Assembly: GCF_016907315.1 (NCBI RefSeq)
Contig: NZ_JAFBBS010000001.1
Coordinates: 1,550,001-1,614,000, forward strand
Length of the DNA: 64,000 bases
Source of the DNA: Microbacterium esteraromaticum
GTDB taxonomy: Bacteria > Actinomycetota > Actinomycetes > Actinomycetales > Microbacteriaceae
Reading direction: 5' to 3'
A program made the translations under genes and the position numbers. This document shows positions 42,975 through 51,665 of the stretch, piece by piece. The notes below the pieces were generated by a model. The model searched no databases, was not told the origin of the DNA, and saw nothing but the letters and a program-made list of their open reading frames with translations. Numbering within the stretch: the first letter of the stretch is position 1; each line of letters starts with the position of its first letter.

Positions 42975-43544
42975 TCAGCGCTTGCGTCGCGCGGCGATCA
43001 CGATCACGATCACGATCGCGGCCAGCACCACCACGCCCAGGCCGATCAGCAGCGGCCACTGCATCGAATCGGGCTGCTGCTCCGGCTGCGTCGTCTTGGC
43101 CGGCTCGGGCTGCTCGCCGGCCGTCTCACTCGGCGTCGCGCTCGGCGAAGCGGATGCCTCGGCCGCGGCCAGCGAGAACGAGTACTCGCCCGACGTCGGG
43201 TGACCGTCGCTCGAGACGACCTGCCAGGTCACCGCATAGGCGCCGTTCGGCATGCCCTCGGCGAGCGGAACCGTGACGCTGTCGGCCTGGATCACCGGCT
43301 CGCCGTCGACCCAGTCCTCACCGGTCGCGTCGACGACGGTGATGGCGGTGCCGCTGTTCTCATCGAGCGAGAGCAGGTTGTTCGAGAAGGTCAGCGACAG
43401 CTCGGCGGGCGCTGCGGTGAGCTGGGCATCGGCGGCCGGAGTGCTCGACACGAGCTCGTCGTGGGCGGATGCCGGTGCCGCGACGGCGAGGGCGGCGATG
43501 GTCGCCACAGCGGCAGCGGCGACGGCGGTGCGGATACGGAACAT
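42975..43544 (-). CDS. CopC-domain copper-binding protein
   Basis: 189 aa from ATG 43544. Signal peptide ~1-27 ending APASAHD; the mature N-terminal His (His28) is the CopC Cu(II) ligand. The CopC beta-barrel spans ~28-125 (LVSSTPAADAQL, DGHPTSGEYSF). A Pro/Ser/Glu linker and a C-terminal membrane helix (~160-182, then RRKR) anchor it outside the cell. It binds copper in the cell envelope. A CopD-CtaG gene lies 6 kb away, so copper handling is spread over this region. Confidence 0.9.
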   Translation of the reverse strand: MFRIRTAVAAAAVATIAALAVAAPASAHDELVSSTPAADAQLTAAPAELSLTFSNNLLSLDENSGTAITVVDATGEDWVDGEPVIQADSVTVPLAEGMPNGAYAVTWQVVSSDGHPTSGEYSFSLAAAEASASPSATPSETAGEQPEPAKTTQPEQQPDSMQWPLLIGLGVVVLAAIVIVIVIAARRKR

Positions 43545-43627
43545 GGAGAACCTCTTTCTGGGTGCCGCGAAGCGGCGAGTCATCTGGAAACGGGCGCGAC
43601 GGCGCCCTGCGGCAGAGCCGCGGTGGA

Positions 43628-44218
43628 TCAGACGACGAGCAGAGGCGGGCCGCGCCGCCGGAGGCAGGCGAAGCGAGGTTCGGTGCGCAGAGGCGCGGGC
43701 CGCACAGCCCACCGCGTGCGCGACGGGGCGAGAGGAAGGGCCGGAGAGGCGACGACGGCACGGCTGAGCCATCGCGCGATGACGGATGCCAGGGCCGTGA
43801 GCGCCTGCACCAGTCGCTCACCGCGATGCAGGGCGAGCACCGTGATCGCCGCGGCGATGCCGTGCGCCACCCACATGCCCGCATCCTCGGGGACGATCAG
43901 GGCGGCGCCCGCCGAGGGAAGAGCGAGAGGACCGTGCACGTGCGGCGCGACACCGCTGCGCGGCGCGATGGCCCCCAGTACGAAGAGCGAGTGGAACAGC
44001 GCCTGCGACAGCAGCACAGAGGCGGTCAGGCGGAAGGCCGAGAGCCGGATGCCCGAGAGCAGCGTGCACAGCATGAACGACAGCACCCAGGGGACGACGA
44101 TGCCCAGCATCCCCGGCATCTGCCCGCCGACCCAGACGTGCGAGGCCAGAGCGACGAAGGTCGAGACCGAGGCGCCCGCGAAGCCGCGGAGCAGCCGGGT
44201 TCTACGAGACGCACGCAC
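43628..44218 (-). CDS. Hypothetical four-helix membrane protein next to copC
   Basis: 196 aa from GTG 44218. Membrane helices at about 12-33, 36-58, 65-90 and 110-130; a His in SHVWVGG, another pair in APHVHGP, and AHGIAAAITVLALHRG. Such scattered His in membrane loops, just upstream of copC, suggest a metal-related role, but no family is recognised. The C-terminal ~60 residues are Arg/Pro-rich and cytoplasmic. Confidence 0.6.
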   Translation of the reverse strand: MRASRRTRLLRGFAGASVSTFVALASHVWVGGQMPGMLGIVVPWVLSFMLCTLLSGIRLSAFRLTASVLLSQALFHSLFVLGAIAPRSGVAPHVHGPLALPSAGAALIVPEDAGMWVAHGIAAAITVLALHRGERLVQALTALASVIARWLSRAVVASPALPLAPSRTRWAVRPAPLRTEPRFACLRRRGPPLLVV

Positions 44219-44230
44219 CCGTCCATCCTT

Positions 44231-45139
44231 TCACGGCGTGGGAGGCACATCGGTGGCGAGGTCGGGCTCGGCGCGCTCGACCCGCCCGGCCCATACCGCG
44301 CCGGCGCTCGCGACCACCACGAGCGCGACCCCGGCGATCTCGAGCAGAGAGAGCCGCTGCCCGAGCAGCACGAAGCCGGCCACGCAGGCCAGGGCTGGGC
44401 CCAGGCTCATGAGGATGCCGAAGACAGCCGGCGTCAGGCGACGCAGTGCCACCAGCTCGAGCGCGTACGGGATGGTCGAGCTCAGCACGGCGACGGCCGC
44501 TCCGAGGGCGACCAGCTCGATGCGCAGCAGTGCGCCACCGGCATCCGCGATCCCGGACGGCAGCGAGAGCAGCGCTCCGAAGGCCATCGCGAGCGCGAGA
44601 CCGTCAAGGCGGTCGAAGTCCCGCCCCACCCGCGCCGACGACAGGATGTATCCCGCCCAGCTCGCCGCCGCGCCGAGGGCGAAGAGCACTCCGGCGACCG
44701 TCAGCCGGTCCCAGCCGCCGCCGCCCAGCGCGACGATGCCGACCAGCGCGAGCCCCGCCCAGACCCATGAGGTGCGCGTGCGCGCCGCGACCACGGCGAG
44801 CGCGAGCGGCCCGAGAACCTCGATCGTGACCGTCACGCCGAGGGGCAGCTCGCGCAGCGCCAGGTAGTAGAAGCTGTTCATCAGCGCGAGCACGCCGCCG
44901 AGCATGAGAGCCGAGCGCCACGCGCGCGGCGAGTGCCCCCGCAGCGCGGGCCGGGCGATGGCCAGCAGGATCAGAGTCGAGAAGACCAGCCGCAGCATGA
45001 CCATGCCGAGCGGCCCCACCTCGGGGAACAGCATGATCGCCGCCGAAGAGCCGACCTGCTGGCAGATCAGTCCGATCGCGACGAGGCCGACCGCGCCCAC
45101 TCCGGCGGTGCCGGCTGCGGGCGCCGATGCCGCGCTCAC
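44231..45139 (-). CDS. EamA/RhtA-family exporter
   Basis: 302 aa from GTG 45139, overlapping the previous stop (GTGA). Ten membrane helices in two EamA repeats; VTIEVLGPLALAVV and SSTIPYALELVALRRLTPAV are typical of RhtA/DMT amino-acid exporters. Likely exports threonine/homoserine-type amino acids or other metabolites; substrate uncertain. Confidence 0.87.
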   Translation of the reverse strand: MSAASAPAAGTAGVGAVGLVAIGLICQQVGSSAAIMLFPEVGPLGMVMLRLVFSTLILLAIARPALRGHSPRAWRSALMLGGVLALMNSFYYLALRELPLGVTVTIEVLGPLALAVVAARTRTSWVWAGLALVGIVALGGGGWDRLTVAGVLFALGAAASWAGYILSSARVGRDFDRLDGLALAMAFGALLSLPSGIADAGGALLRIELVALGAAVAVLSSTIPYALELVALRRLTPAVFGILMSLGPALACVAGFVLLGQRLSLLEIAGVALVVVASAGAVWAGRVERAEPDLATDVPPTP

Positions 45140-46422
45140 CCTTCCGCGGGCGGAGAGCAGATCGCCGCGTCGGCGATGCTCTTGGCGTACTGCTCAGCCG
45201 TGAACGGCAGCCCGAACTCCGGAGCCGTCTGCCCCTTCGCGGCCGGTGCCTTCGAGGCGATCGCAGCCAGCTGCCACGCCAGGTAGGCGGCGAGCGAGCC
45301 GCCGGCCGACGAGCCGTTGAGCGTCACGGCGACCGTGAATCCGGTGGCCGGATCGGAGTACGCCGCTGTCGCGTAGCCGGGAACCCAGCCATGCTGGCCG
45401 ATGAGCGAGCCGACGAGGAATCCGCCGCCCGTCGCCTGGTACCAGCTCGGGGCCTTGGCCGTGGCCGGAAGCGGCGCGCCGAAGCGAGCGGGTTCCGCGT
45501 TCTTCTCGCGCAGCGCCTGGCTCGCCTCTGCCTGGGCGTAGCGGCCGAGATCGGTGATCGTCGAGACGACGCCTGAATCGGTGAAGCCGATGCTCGACGA
45601 GCTCTTGGTGATGTCGACGGGCGCGGCGCAGTCGTAGCCGCCCCCCTTGACGACGGGCAGGTAGGTGCCCGTGAGCGCAGGCGCCGGCGTCGGCGCGGCC
45701 GACTGCCGCGGTGGCAGGGACGTCGATTCGAGCCCGAGAGGCGTGGTGACGTACTTGGCGATCAGCTGCGCGGCGCTCATCCCCGAGATGCGCTCGAGGG
45801 CCATGCCGAGCATGAGGTAGCCGGCGTCGGAGTCGCGGTAAGCGGTGTGCGCGGGGCCGCGACTGCCGCCGAGGCCGAAGCTCGCCAGCTGGAGTGGCGC
45901 CCACTCGCGGCCAGGGGTGTTCAGCCAGTACTGCTTCACGGCGGCCTCGGACGAGCCGACCCCGCTGGTGCCGTTGCACAGATCGAGAAGCGTGATGTCG
46001 GTGAGGTCGGCGACGCCCGAGACGTACTTGGTCACAGGGGCGTCGAGTTCGACCTTGCCGTCGTCCACCATGCCGTACAGCACGTCGCAGGTCATCAGAC
46101 GGGTCACGTCGGCCACGCGGAACGACATGTCGGCGCTGACCTTTGCGCCGTCCTTGCCCTGCGTGCCGAGGCCGGCGACCCACTCGCCGCTCCATGGCAC
46201 CCAGACGCCGACGATGGCGCCGGTCGAGCCGGTCGCGACCATCGCCTGCTCGACGGCGGCCTGCAGCTGACCGGTGACGTCGTCCGGCAGCTTCGCGTCG
46301 ACCTGCTCGGGCGGCGTGTAGCTGAACTCAGCATCCGACCCGGTGCAGCCGGTCAGTGCGAGGGCCAGGGCGAGGGCGCCGCCGACGGCTGCGCGCACGC
46401 GGCGCGACGAACGAAGATGCAT
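45136..46422 (-). CDS. Degenerate beta-lactamase/DD-peptidase-fold lipoprotein
   Basis: 428 aa. Lipobox LALTGC with Cys26 as lipidation site. The fold aligns with the class C beta-lactamase/AmpC-like family: VSADMSFRVADVTRLMTCDV sits where SxxK should be, but reads Asp105-V-T-Arg108; the YxN motif reads Tyr195-R-Asp197; TSG and a late GQHGWVPGY are kept. With Ser and Lys both lost, hydrolase activity is very unlikely. It is an exported, membrane-anchored protein that may bind peptidoglycan or peptides. Coupled to the EamA exporter. Confidence 0.8.
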   Translation of the reverse strand: MHLRSSRRVRAAVGGALALALALTGCTGSDAEFSYTPPEQVDAKLPDDVTGQLQAAVEQAMVATGSTGAIVGVWVPWSGEWVAGLGTQGKDGAKVSADMSFRVADVTRLMTCDVLYGMVDDGKVELDAPVTKYVSGVADLTDITLLDLCNGTSGVGSSEAAVKQYWLNTPGREWAPLQLASFGLGGSRGPAHTAYRDSDAGYLMLGMALERISGMSAAQLIAKYVTTPLGLESTSLPPRQSAAPTPAPALTGTYLPVVKGGGYDCAAPVDITKSSSSIGFTDSGVVSTITDLGRYAQAEASQALREKNAEPARFGAPLPATAKAPSWYQATGGGFLVGSLIGQHGWVPGYATAAYSDPATGFTVAVTLNGSSAGGSLAAYLAWQLAAIASKAPAAKGQTAPEFGLPFTAEQYAKSIADAAICSPPAEG

Positions 46423-46481
46423 ATGACACTCCCGGAGATGGACTCTCCGAGTCTAGGGCGACGAGCCTGAAAGGCGGCCGG

Positions 46482-47912
46482 TCATGGCATCCGGATGCTC
46501 TTCACGGTACTCTCGGCGCTCTTGGCCGTCTCGGTCTCGGCCTTCTCGGCCTGCCTGGCCTCCCAGGCTTCGCGCATGAAGCGGCGCACATCCTCGTCGA
46601 CGCGGATGTCGCTCGGCCGCAGCGGTCGCGACAGGTACAGGCCGTCGAGCGAGGTGAGCCGCGACAGCGCCACGTACGTCTGCCCCGGCGCGAACGCGCC
46701 CGAGCCGAGGTCGACCACCGCGCGGTCATAGGTCTTGCCCTGCGATTTGTGGATCGTCACGGCCCAGGCCAGTCGCAGAGGGAACTGCGTGAACTCCGCG
46801 GCGACCTCTCTCGTCAGCGTCTTGGTGCCGGGGTTGTACGCGTAGCGGAACCTCTCCCACACCGCTGGCTCGACATCGAACTCGTCCCCGTCGACATCGA
46901 CGCGCACCGAGTTGCCCATGATGCGCATGACCGTGCCGATCGAGCCGTTGACCCAGCGCGGCGGCTCGCCCTGCATCGAGATGTCGTTGCGCAGGAACAT
47001 CACCTGGGCGCCCACCTTGAGCTTGAGCTCGGCGTCGGCCGGGTAGTTCGCCTCGCCGCGGCCGAAGTCACCCGACACCTCAGCGTGCGCGGTCTGCTCG
47101 CGACCGGGGAGGGCTGCGAGATGGCGGCGGTTGATGCTGTTGACGATGTCGTTGCGGGTGGCGAGCGTGATGATCGGCACCTCCCCCGGCTCGGGTTCGG
47201 GCGGCGTGCGGGCGCCCTTCGCGTTGAGCACGTCGGCGATGTCCTTGGTGACGCGGCCGTATCGAACCGCGTTCAGCATCGCCTTGAATCCGTCGTCCGA
47301 CTGGCGGTGGATGTGCACCAGCTCGTGCACGTGCAGCTTCGCGCCGTACGTTCCGATGTCGAGCATCCCGCCGCCGTCGTCGCCCTGACGACCGCCGGTC
47401 CACACCTTCGCGTCGAAGAACCAGAACGAGCGGTAGTGGTCCTGGATGTAACGCAGCTCGTCACCGCGCGGTGGAACGGGCGCGAGCTGGTACGGATCGC
47501 CGAACATGACGATCTGCACGCCGCCGAACGGGATGCCCCGCTTGCCCCGTGCCTGGCGGAGCGACCGGTCGATGGCGTCCATCAGATCCGCGTTCACCAT
47601 CGAGATCTCGTCGATGACGAGCGTCTCGATCGCGTTCAGGATGCGCCGGGTCGCATCGGACTGATCGATCTCGCTCTCGGCGATGAGGCCGATCGGCAGC
47701 CGGAACAGCGAGTGGATCGTCTGGCCCTCGACGTTCAGCGCTGCGACGCCCGTCGGCGCGCAGATCGCGATCTGCTTCTTCGTGTTCCACGCGAAGTGCT
47801 GCAGCAGGGTCGACTTGCCCGTGCCCGCCCGGCCCGTGATGAAGACGTGCTCGTCGGTGTCCTCGATGAGCCGGAACAGCGCCTGCTGTTCTTCTGAGAG
47901 GGCGATGGACAC
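46482..47912 (-). CDS. Pif1/RecD-like superfamily 1B DNA helicase
   Basis: 476 aa from GTG 47912. Walker A TGRAGTGKST (~26-35), Walker B VIDEISMVNADLMDAID (~95), then the UvrD-C2 domain with WAVTIHKSQGKTYDRAVVDL and YVALSRLTSLDGLYL near the C-terminus. This is the compact Pif1-like AAA family found in many actinobacteria. It moves 5'-3' on DNA and can unwind G4 or R-loop structures. Starts divergently from the next gene. Confidence 0.9.
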   Translation of the reverse strand: MSIALSEEQQALFRLIEDTDEHVFITGRAGTGKSTLLQHFAWNTKKQIAICAPTGVAALNVEGQTIHSLFRLPIGLIAESEIDQSDATRRILNAIETLVIDEISMVNADLMDAIDRSLRQARGKRGIPFGGVQIVMFGDPYQLAPVPPRGDELRYIQDHYRSFWFFDAKVWTGGRQGDDGGGMLDIGTYGAKLHVHELVHIHRQSDDGFKAMLNAVRYGRVTKDIADVLNAKGARTPPEPEPGEVPIITLATRNDIVNSINRRHLAALPGREQTAHAEVSGDFGRGEANYPADAELKLKVGAQVMFLRNDISMQGEPPRWVNGSIGTVMRIMGNSVRVDVDGDEFDVEPAVWERFRYAYNPGTKTLTREVAAEFTQFPLRLAWAVTIHKSQGKTYDRAVVDLGSGAFAPGQTYVALSRLTSLDGLYLSRPLRPSDIRVDEDVRRFMREAWEARQAEKAETETAKSAESTVKSIRMP

Positions 47913-47980
47913 GCCCCCTATGTTAAGTCCCGTGTGCGCTCCCGAGTCGCGCGCTCGGCTTCGTCCCAGCACCGACTCCT

Positions 47981-47986
47981 TAGACT
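47981..47986 (+). promoter_or_regulatory. Leaderless-type -10 box
   Basis: TAGACT lies 7 nt before the ATG at 47994, and no Shine-Dalgarno is present between them. This spacing is typical of leaderless actinobacterial transcripts. Confidence 0.55.
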
Positions 47987-47993
47987 TGGCGCC

Positions 47994-49094
47994 ATGATGC
48001 AGGGGCGGGTGTCACGCGAGAGCGCGCGCCCGCGCGCGCGCTCGACGCTGCGTGCCGACCTCGCGCTTCTGGCGTTCATCGGCCTGATGCTGGTCGCTGC
48101 GATCGGCGCCGGCGGCATGTCGCTGTACCAGTCCTTCTACAGCCCTTCGGCTTTCGTGCAGCGCTACGTCGACCTGCTCTCGAACGGCCGCGCTGTGGAG
48201 GCCCTGCAGGTGCCTGGCGTCTCGCTCGACCTGGCGGTGCTGCAGGATGCCGGGATCGACGCGTCGGCGTCAGAAGCGCTGCTGCGCCGAGCCGCTCTCA
48301 CCCCGCTGACCGACGTCACCGTCACCGAGACGGGTGAGAAGGACGGCGTGCACGAGATCGTCGTCGACTACCGCGCGGGCGGCGTAGACGGCACCTCGGT
48401 GTTCACCGTCGCGCAGGACGGCTGGGTCGGAGTCACCCCGAACTGGCGCTTCACCCAGAGCCCGCTGGCCGAGATAGAGCTGACCGTGCGCGGTGCCGAC
48501 GTGTTCGCGGTGAACGGCTTCCCCATCGACCGTCGCCAGGTGTCCGTAGACGGCGCCGAGGCCGGCCCGCTCGACCCCGTGCACCTGCTCGTCTTCACTC
48601 CCGGGCGCTACTCGGTCACCGTCGACACCGCGATCGCGACATCCCGCGGCGTGAGCGTGCTCGCCGACACCGCCCTCGCCCGCACTCCGGTCGACGTGCA
48701 GGCAGAGCCCACCGATAAGTTCATCGGCGTCGTGCAGCAGCAGGTCGAGCAGTTCCTCACCCAGTGCGCCACGCAGGAGGTGCTGCAGCCCACCCGCTGC
48801 CCGTTCGGGCTGCAGCTGCACAATCGCCTCGCCCCCGGCACCACCCCGAAGTGGTCGATCGCGAAGCAGCCCGCCGTCACCCTCGAACCGGATGGCGCCG
48901 GCTGGGCGATCCCCGTCACCGAGGCGATGGCCCACATCGACGTCGAGATCCAGTCGCTGTTCGACGGCACCGTGCGAGAGGTCTCGCAGGACGTTCCCTT
49001 CCGGGTCAACGGCACCGCAACCGTGCTCCCCGACGGCACCGTGTCGATCCGGGTCGGATCCCCCGAAGGCGATCAGCCCGCACTCGAGGAGTGA
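47994..49094 (+). CDS. Membrane-anchored extracytoplasmic protein, unknown function
   Basis: 366 aa from ATG 47994 (ATG 47997 also possible). A basic N-terminus and one membrane helix (~25-45: LALLAFIGLMLVAAIGAGG), then an outer region with beta-strand character. Two Cys (QCATQEVLQPTRC, ~265-277) probably form a disulfide. The pattern of a short NTF2-like half (SAFVQRYVDLLSNGRAVEAL) is suggestive. No catalytic motif. Converges on the CopD-CtaG gene. Confidence 0.7.
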   Translation: MMQGRVSRESARPRARSTLRADLALLAFIGLMLVAAIGAGGMSLYQSFYSPSAFVQRYVDLLSNGRAVEALQVPGVSLDLAVLQDAGIDASASEALLRRAALTPLTDVTVTETGEKDGVHEIVVDYRAGGVDGTSVFTVAQDGWVGVTPNWRFTQSPLAEIELTVRGADVFAVNGFPIDRRQVSVDGAEAGPLDPVHLLVFTPGRYSVTVDTAIATSRGVSVLADTALARTPVDVQAEPTDKFIGVVQQQVEQFLTQCATQEVLQPTRCPFGLQLHNRLAPGTTPKWSIAKQPAVTLEPDGAGWAIPVTEAMAHIDVEIQSLFDGTVREVSQDVPFRVNGTATVLPDGTVSIRVGSPEGDQPALEE

Positions 49095-49098
49095 GCCC

Positions 49099-51102
49099 TC
49101 AGCGGGCGCTGTCGCGCTCGGCCATTCGCGCGAGGCGCGCGTTGTACTCCTCGAGCTCGGCGTCACCCGTGCGATCGGCGTGCCGATCGCGTCGGCGCTG
49201 CAGCCTGGCGTCCGATCTCGACCACTGGATCGCGAGCGTGATCGCGAGGATCAGCGTCGGGATCTCGCCGACGGACCAGGCGATGCCGCCGCCGATGTAC
49301 TGGTCCTCCATCGGAGTCGGGCCCCACGTCCTGCCCATCGATCCGTACCACTCGGCGACGATCAGCCCCGACTGCATCATGATCGCCATGCCGAAGAAGG
49401 CGTGCGTCGCCATCACCGCGATGAGCGTGATCAGACGGCCGGCGTACGGCAGGCGGTAGGGGATGGGGTCGACGCCGATCAGCGTCATCGCGAACAGGTA
49501 GCCCGAGATGAGGAAGTGGATGATCATCCACTCGTGGCCGAGGTGGTCGTACATCGCCCAGCGCACGAGATCCGTGAAGTAGAACGCCCATAGCGACAGC
49601 GCGAAGATGCCGGCGGCGACGAACGGATGCGTGATGAACCGCGAGTACGGCGAGTGCACCGCCCAGAGGATCCACTCACGTCCGCCGCGGGTGCCGTCGT
49701 CGCGCTTGTGGATGCTGCGCAGCGCCAGCGTGATCGGCGCTCCGGCCGCGAGCAGCACGGGGATGGCCATGCTCAGCAGCATGTGCCCGGCCATGTGCAC
49801 GCTGAACAGGTAGTCCTGGTAGGCGTTGATCGGCCCGTTGGTGACCCAGAGCAGCAGGGTCAGCCCTGACATCCAGAAGATCGTGCGGTGCAGCGGCCAG
49901 GCATCCCCCCGCCTGCGCAGCCGGATGATCCCCGCGGCGTAGAGGAAGACGCCGAACGCGACGGCAGCGATCCACAGCACGTCGAGATCGAAGGAGGTGA
50001 ACCACCGGTCGAGAGTCAGCTCGGGCGGCAGCGGACTGCGGGTGAGGCGCTCTGCCGGTGTCTGCACCGCCGGCGCCTCTTCGCCGAGCGGCGGGGGTGT
50101 GCGGGCGAGCGCCGCGGCGGCACCCGAGGCGATGCCCATCAGGGCGAGCTCGCCGAGGATGAGGGTCCAGAACGCGCGCTTCTCGCGGTCGCCGTCGAGG
50201 TGCGGGATGAGCCTGCGGCGGTACCACGCCCCGAACAGGCCGAGCCCGACGAGGGCCACCGCCTTGGCGATCACGATCAGGCCGTAGGGCGAGAGCAGCT
50301 CGCTCCACGCGCCCAGCGCGACCACGGTGCGCGCGACGCCCGAGAACGCCACCACCGCGAAGGCGGCGATGGCCAGCGACGAGTAGCGCGAGACGAGCAC
50401 GGCGAGGTCGAGTCCTGCATCCGGTCTGCGGCTCTTGCCCTGTGCGGCCGGACGGCCGTCGACGTGCCGGAGGATGACGAGCAGCAGCACGCCGCCCACC
50501 CAGACGGCCGCGCCGATCGTGTGCAGCAGGATCGCGTTGACCGCGACGGTGTGACCGGCGACATCTCCCGAGTGGCCCTGCGTGGCCATGGGCAGGAACG
50601 AGGCCGCGGCGAGCACGGCTGTGAGCATCGTGCCCGTCCAGCTTCGCCACCCGAACAGCAGCAGCGTGATCACGGCGCCCATCAGCGTGGTGATCAGCCA
50701 GGCCTGGCCGAGGGGCAGCTCTAGCAGGTACCGCCCGAACTGCTCGCCGAAGCCGCGGTCGGCGGTGAGCTTCGGGTTGAAGGCCGCCATGAAGGTGAGG
50801 AAGGCCGTGATGCCCGAGCCGATCGTGAAGACGGCGGCGCCGACGGATGCCGTGTCGATCGCGACCTCGAAGGGACGCGATGCCGCGCGCAGGCCGAAGA
50901 GCGCGAGGACGAGCGAGCCGAGCATCGCCGCCGCCCCCAGGTTGGCCGCGAGCTTGGCGGCCGGAAGGCCCCACATGACGACGGGACCCGGATCGAGCAG
51001 CTTCGGCGGAACGGCGCCGCCGCCGATGAGAAGGGCGGCGATGAGGCCGGCGACCCCGCTGACGACGAGGATCGCCAGGCCAGCGAGACGGTACGGATTC
51101 AC
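49099..51102 (-). CDS. CopD-CtaG fusion (copper import / cytochrome oxidase assembly)
   Basis: 667 aa, about 15 membrane helices. The N-terminal ~330 residues match CopD (copper-resistance membrane protein; GGAVPPKLLDPGPVVMWGLP, then VNAILLHTIGAAVWVGGVLL with conserved His). The C-terminal ~300 match CtaG_Caa3 (VHMAGHMLLSMAIPVLLAAG, HPFVAAGIFALSLWAFYF). Such fusions are usual in actinobacteria and deliver copper to the CuB centre of cytochrome oxidase. Alone on its strand, with a terminator 24 bp past its start-side neighbour. Confidence 0.9.
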   Translation of the reverse strand: MNPYRLAGLAILVVSGVAGLIAALLIGGGAVPPKLLDPGPVVMWGLPAAKLAANLGAAAMLGSLVLALFGLRAASRPFEVAIDTASVGAAVFTIGSGITAFLTFMAAFNPKLTADRGFGEQFGRYLLELPLGQAWLITTLMGAVITLLLFGWRSWTGTMLTAVLAAASFLPMATQGHSGDVAGHTVAVNAILLHTIGAAVWVGGVLLLVILRHVDGRPAAQGKSRRPDAGLDLAVLVSRYSSLAIAAFAVVAFSGVARTVVALGAWSELLSPYGLIVIAKAVALVGLGLFGAWYRRRLIPHLDGDREKRAFWTLILGELALMGIASGAAAALARTPPPLGEEAPAVQTPAERLTRSPLPPELTLDRWFTSFDLDVLWIAAVAFGVFLYAAGIIRLRRRGDAWPLHRTIFWMSGLTLLLWVTNGPINAYQDYLFSVHMAGHMLLSMAIPVLLAAGAPITLALRSIHKRDDGTRGGREWILWAVHSPYSRFITHPFVAAGIFALSLWAFYFTDLVRWAMYDHLGHEWMIIHFLISGYLFAMTLIGVDPIPYRLPYAGRLITLIAVMATHAFFGMAIMMQSGLIVAEWYGSMGRTWGPTPMEDQYIGGGIAWSVGEIPTLILAITLAIQWSRSDARLQRRRDRHADRTGDAELEEYNARLARMAERDSAR

Positions 51103-51125
51103 CGTTCCAGCCTACGGCCGATACG

Positions 51126-51159
51126 AGAGAAGGCCGCCCCCGGAGGGACGGCCTTCTCT
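51126..51159 (-). terminator. Terminator after the HU gene
   Basis: AGAGAAGGCCG (51126-51136) and CGGCCTTCTCT (51149-51159) form an 11-bp stem with a GC-rich 12-nt loop, just past the HU stop in the minus direction. Confidence 0.8.
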
Positions 51160-51173
51160 TGCAGCAAGCGGTC

Positions 51174-51461
51174 TTACTTGACGGCTGCCTTCAGCTTGGA
51201 GCCAGCGGTGACCTTGACGCGCTTGCCGGCCGGGATCTTGATCTCGGCGCCGGTCTGCGGGTTGCGGCCGGTGCGAGCGGCGGTGTCGACCTGCTCGAAC
51301 GCGATCCAACCGGGGATCGAGACCTTGCTGCCCTTGGCAACGGCGTCCGACACGGTGGTGAACAGCGAGTCGAGGACGCGCGAGACGGTGGCCTGGCTCT
51401 CGCCGGTGGCCGAAGCGATGCTCGCGACGAGCTCGGTCTTGGTGATGGACTTGTCAGCCAT
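51174..51461 (-). CDS. hup: HU-family nucleoid protein
   Basis: 95 aa from ATG 51461 (GGAGGAGT upstream). Classical HU order: SITKTELVASIASATGESQA, then GWIAFEQVDTAARTGRNPQT for the beta-arm with the Pro at its tip, and KIPAGKRVKVTAGSKLKAAV. No Lys/Ala-rich histone-like tail as in mycobacterial HupB, so this is the short form. It bends DNA and compacts the nucleoid. The 205-bp gap upstream contains its promoter and no other gene. Confidence 0.96.
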   Translation of the reverse strand: MADKSITKTELVASIASATGESQATVSRVLDSLFTTVSDAVAKGSKVSIPGWIAFEQVDTAARTGRNPQTGAEIKIPAGKRVKVTAGSKLKAAVK

Positions 51462-51665
51462 GTCACTCCTCCAGCGACGAAGGTCCGTCGCATCGTGTTG
51501 ATTTCGAGGGAGAGCCCCCGTCGGTCGTTCGACCGCCTCGAATGTACCAACCACAACCCGTGATTCCGCGTCATTTCGCGGGTTTTGGCGTGATTTCTCG
51601 GCGAGTTCCGTCACTTTGGTCACTTCAGTCACAGATTCGGGCGGATCGGATGCCCGAGCGGCCTG

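Noticed and set aside
45136..46422. Active beta-lactamase (resistance gene)
   Set aside because: Catalytic Ser and Lys are both replaced.
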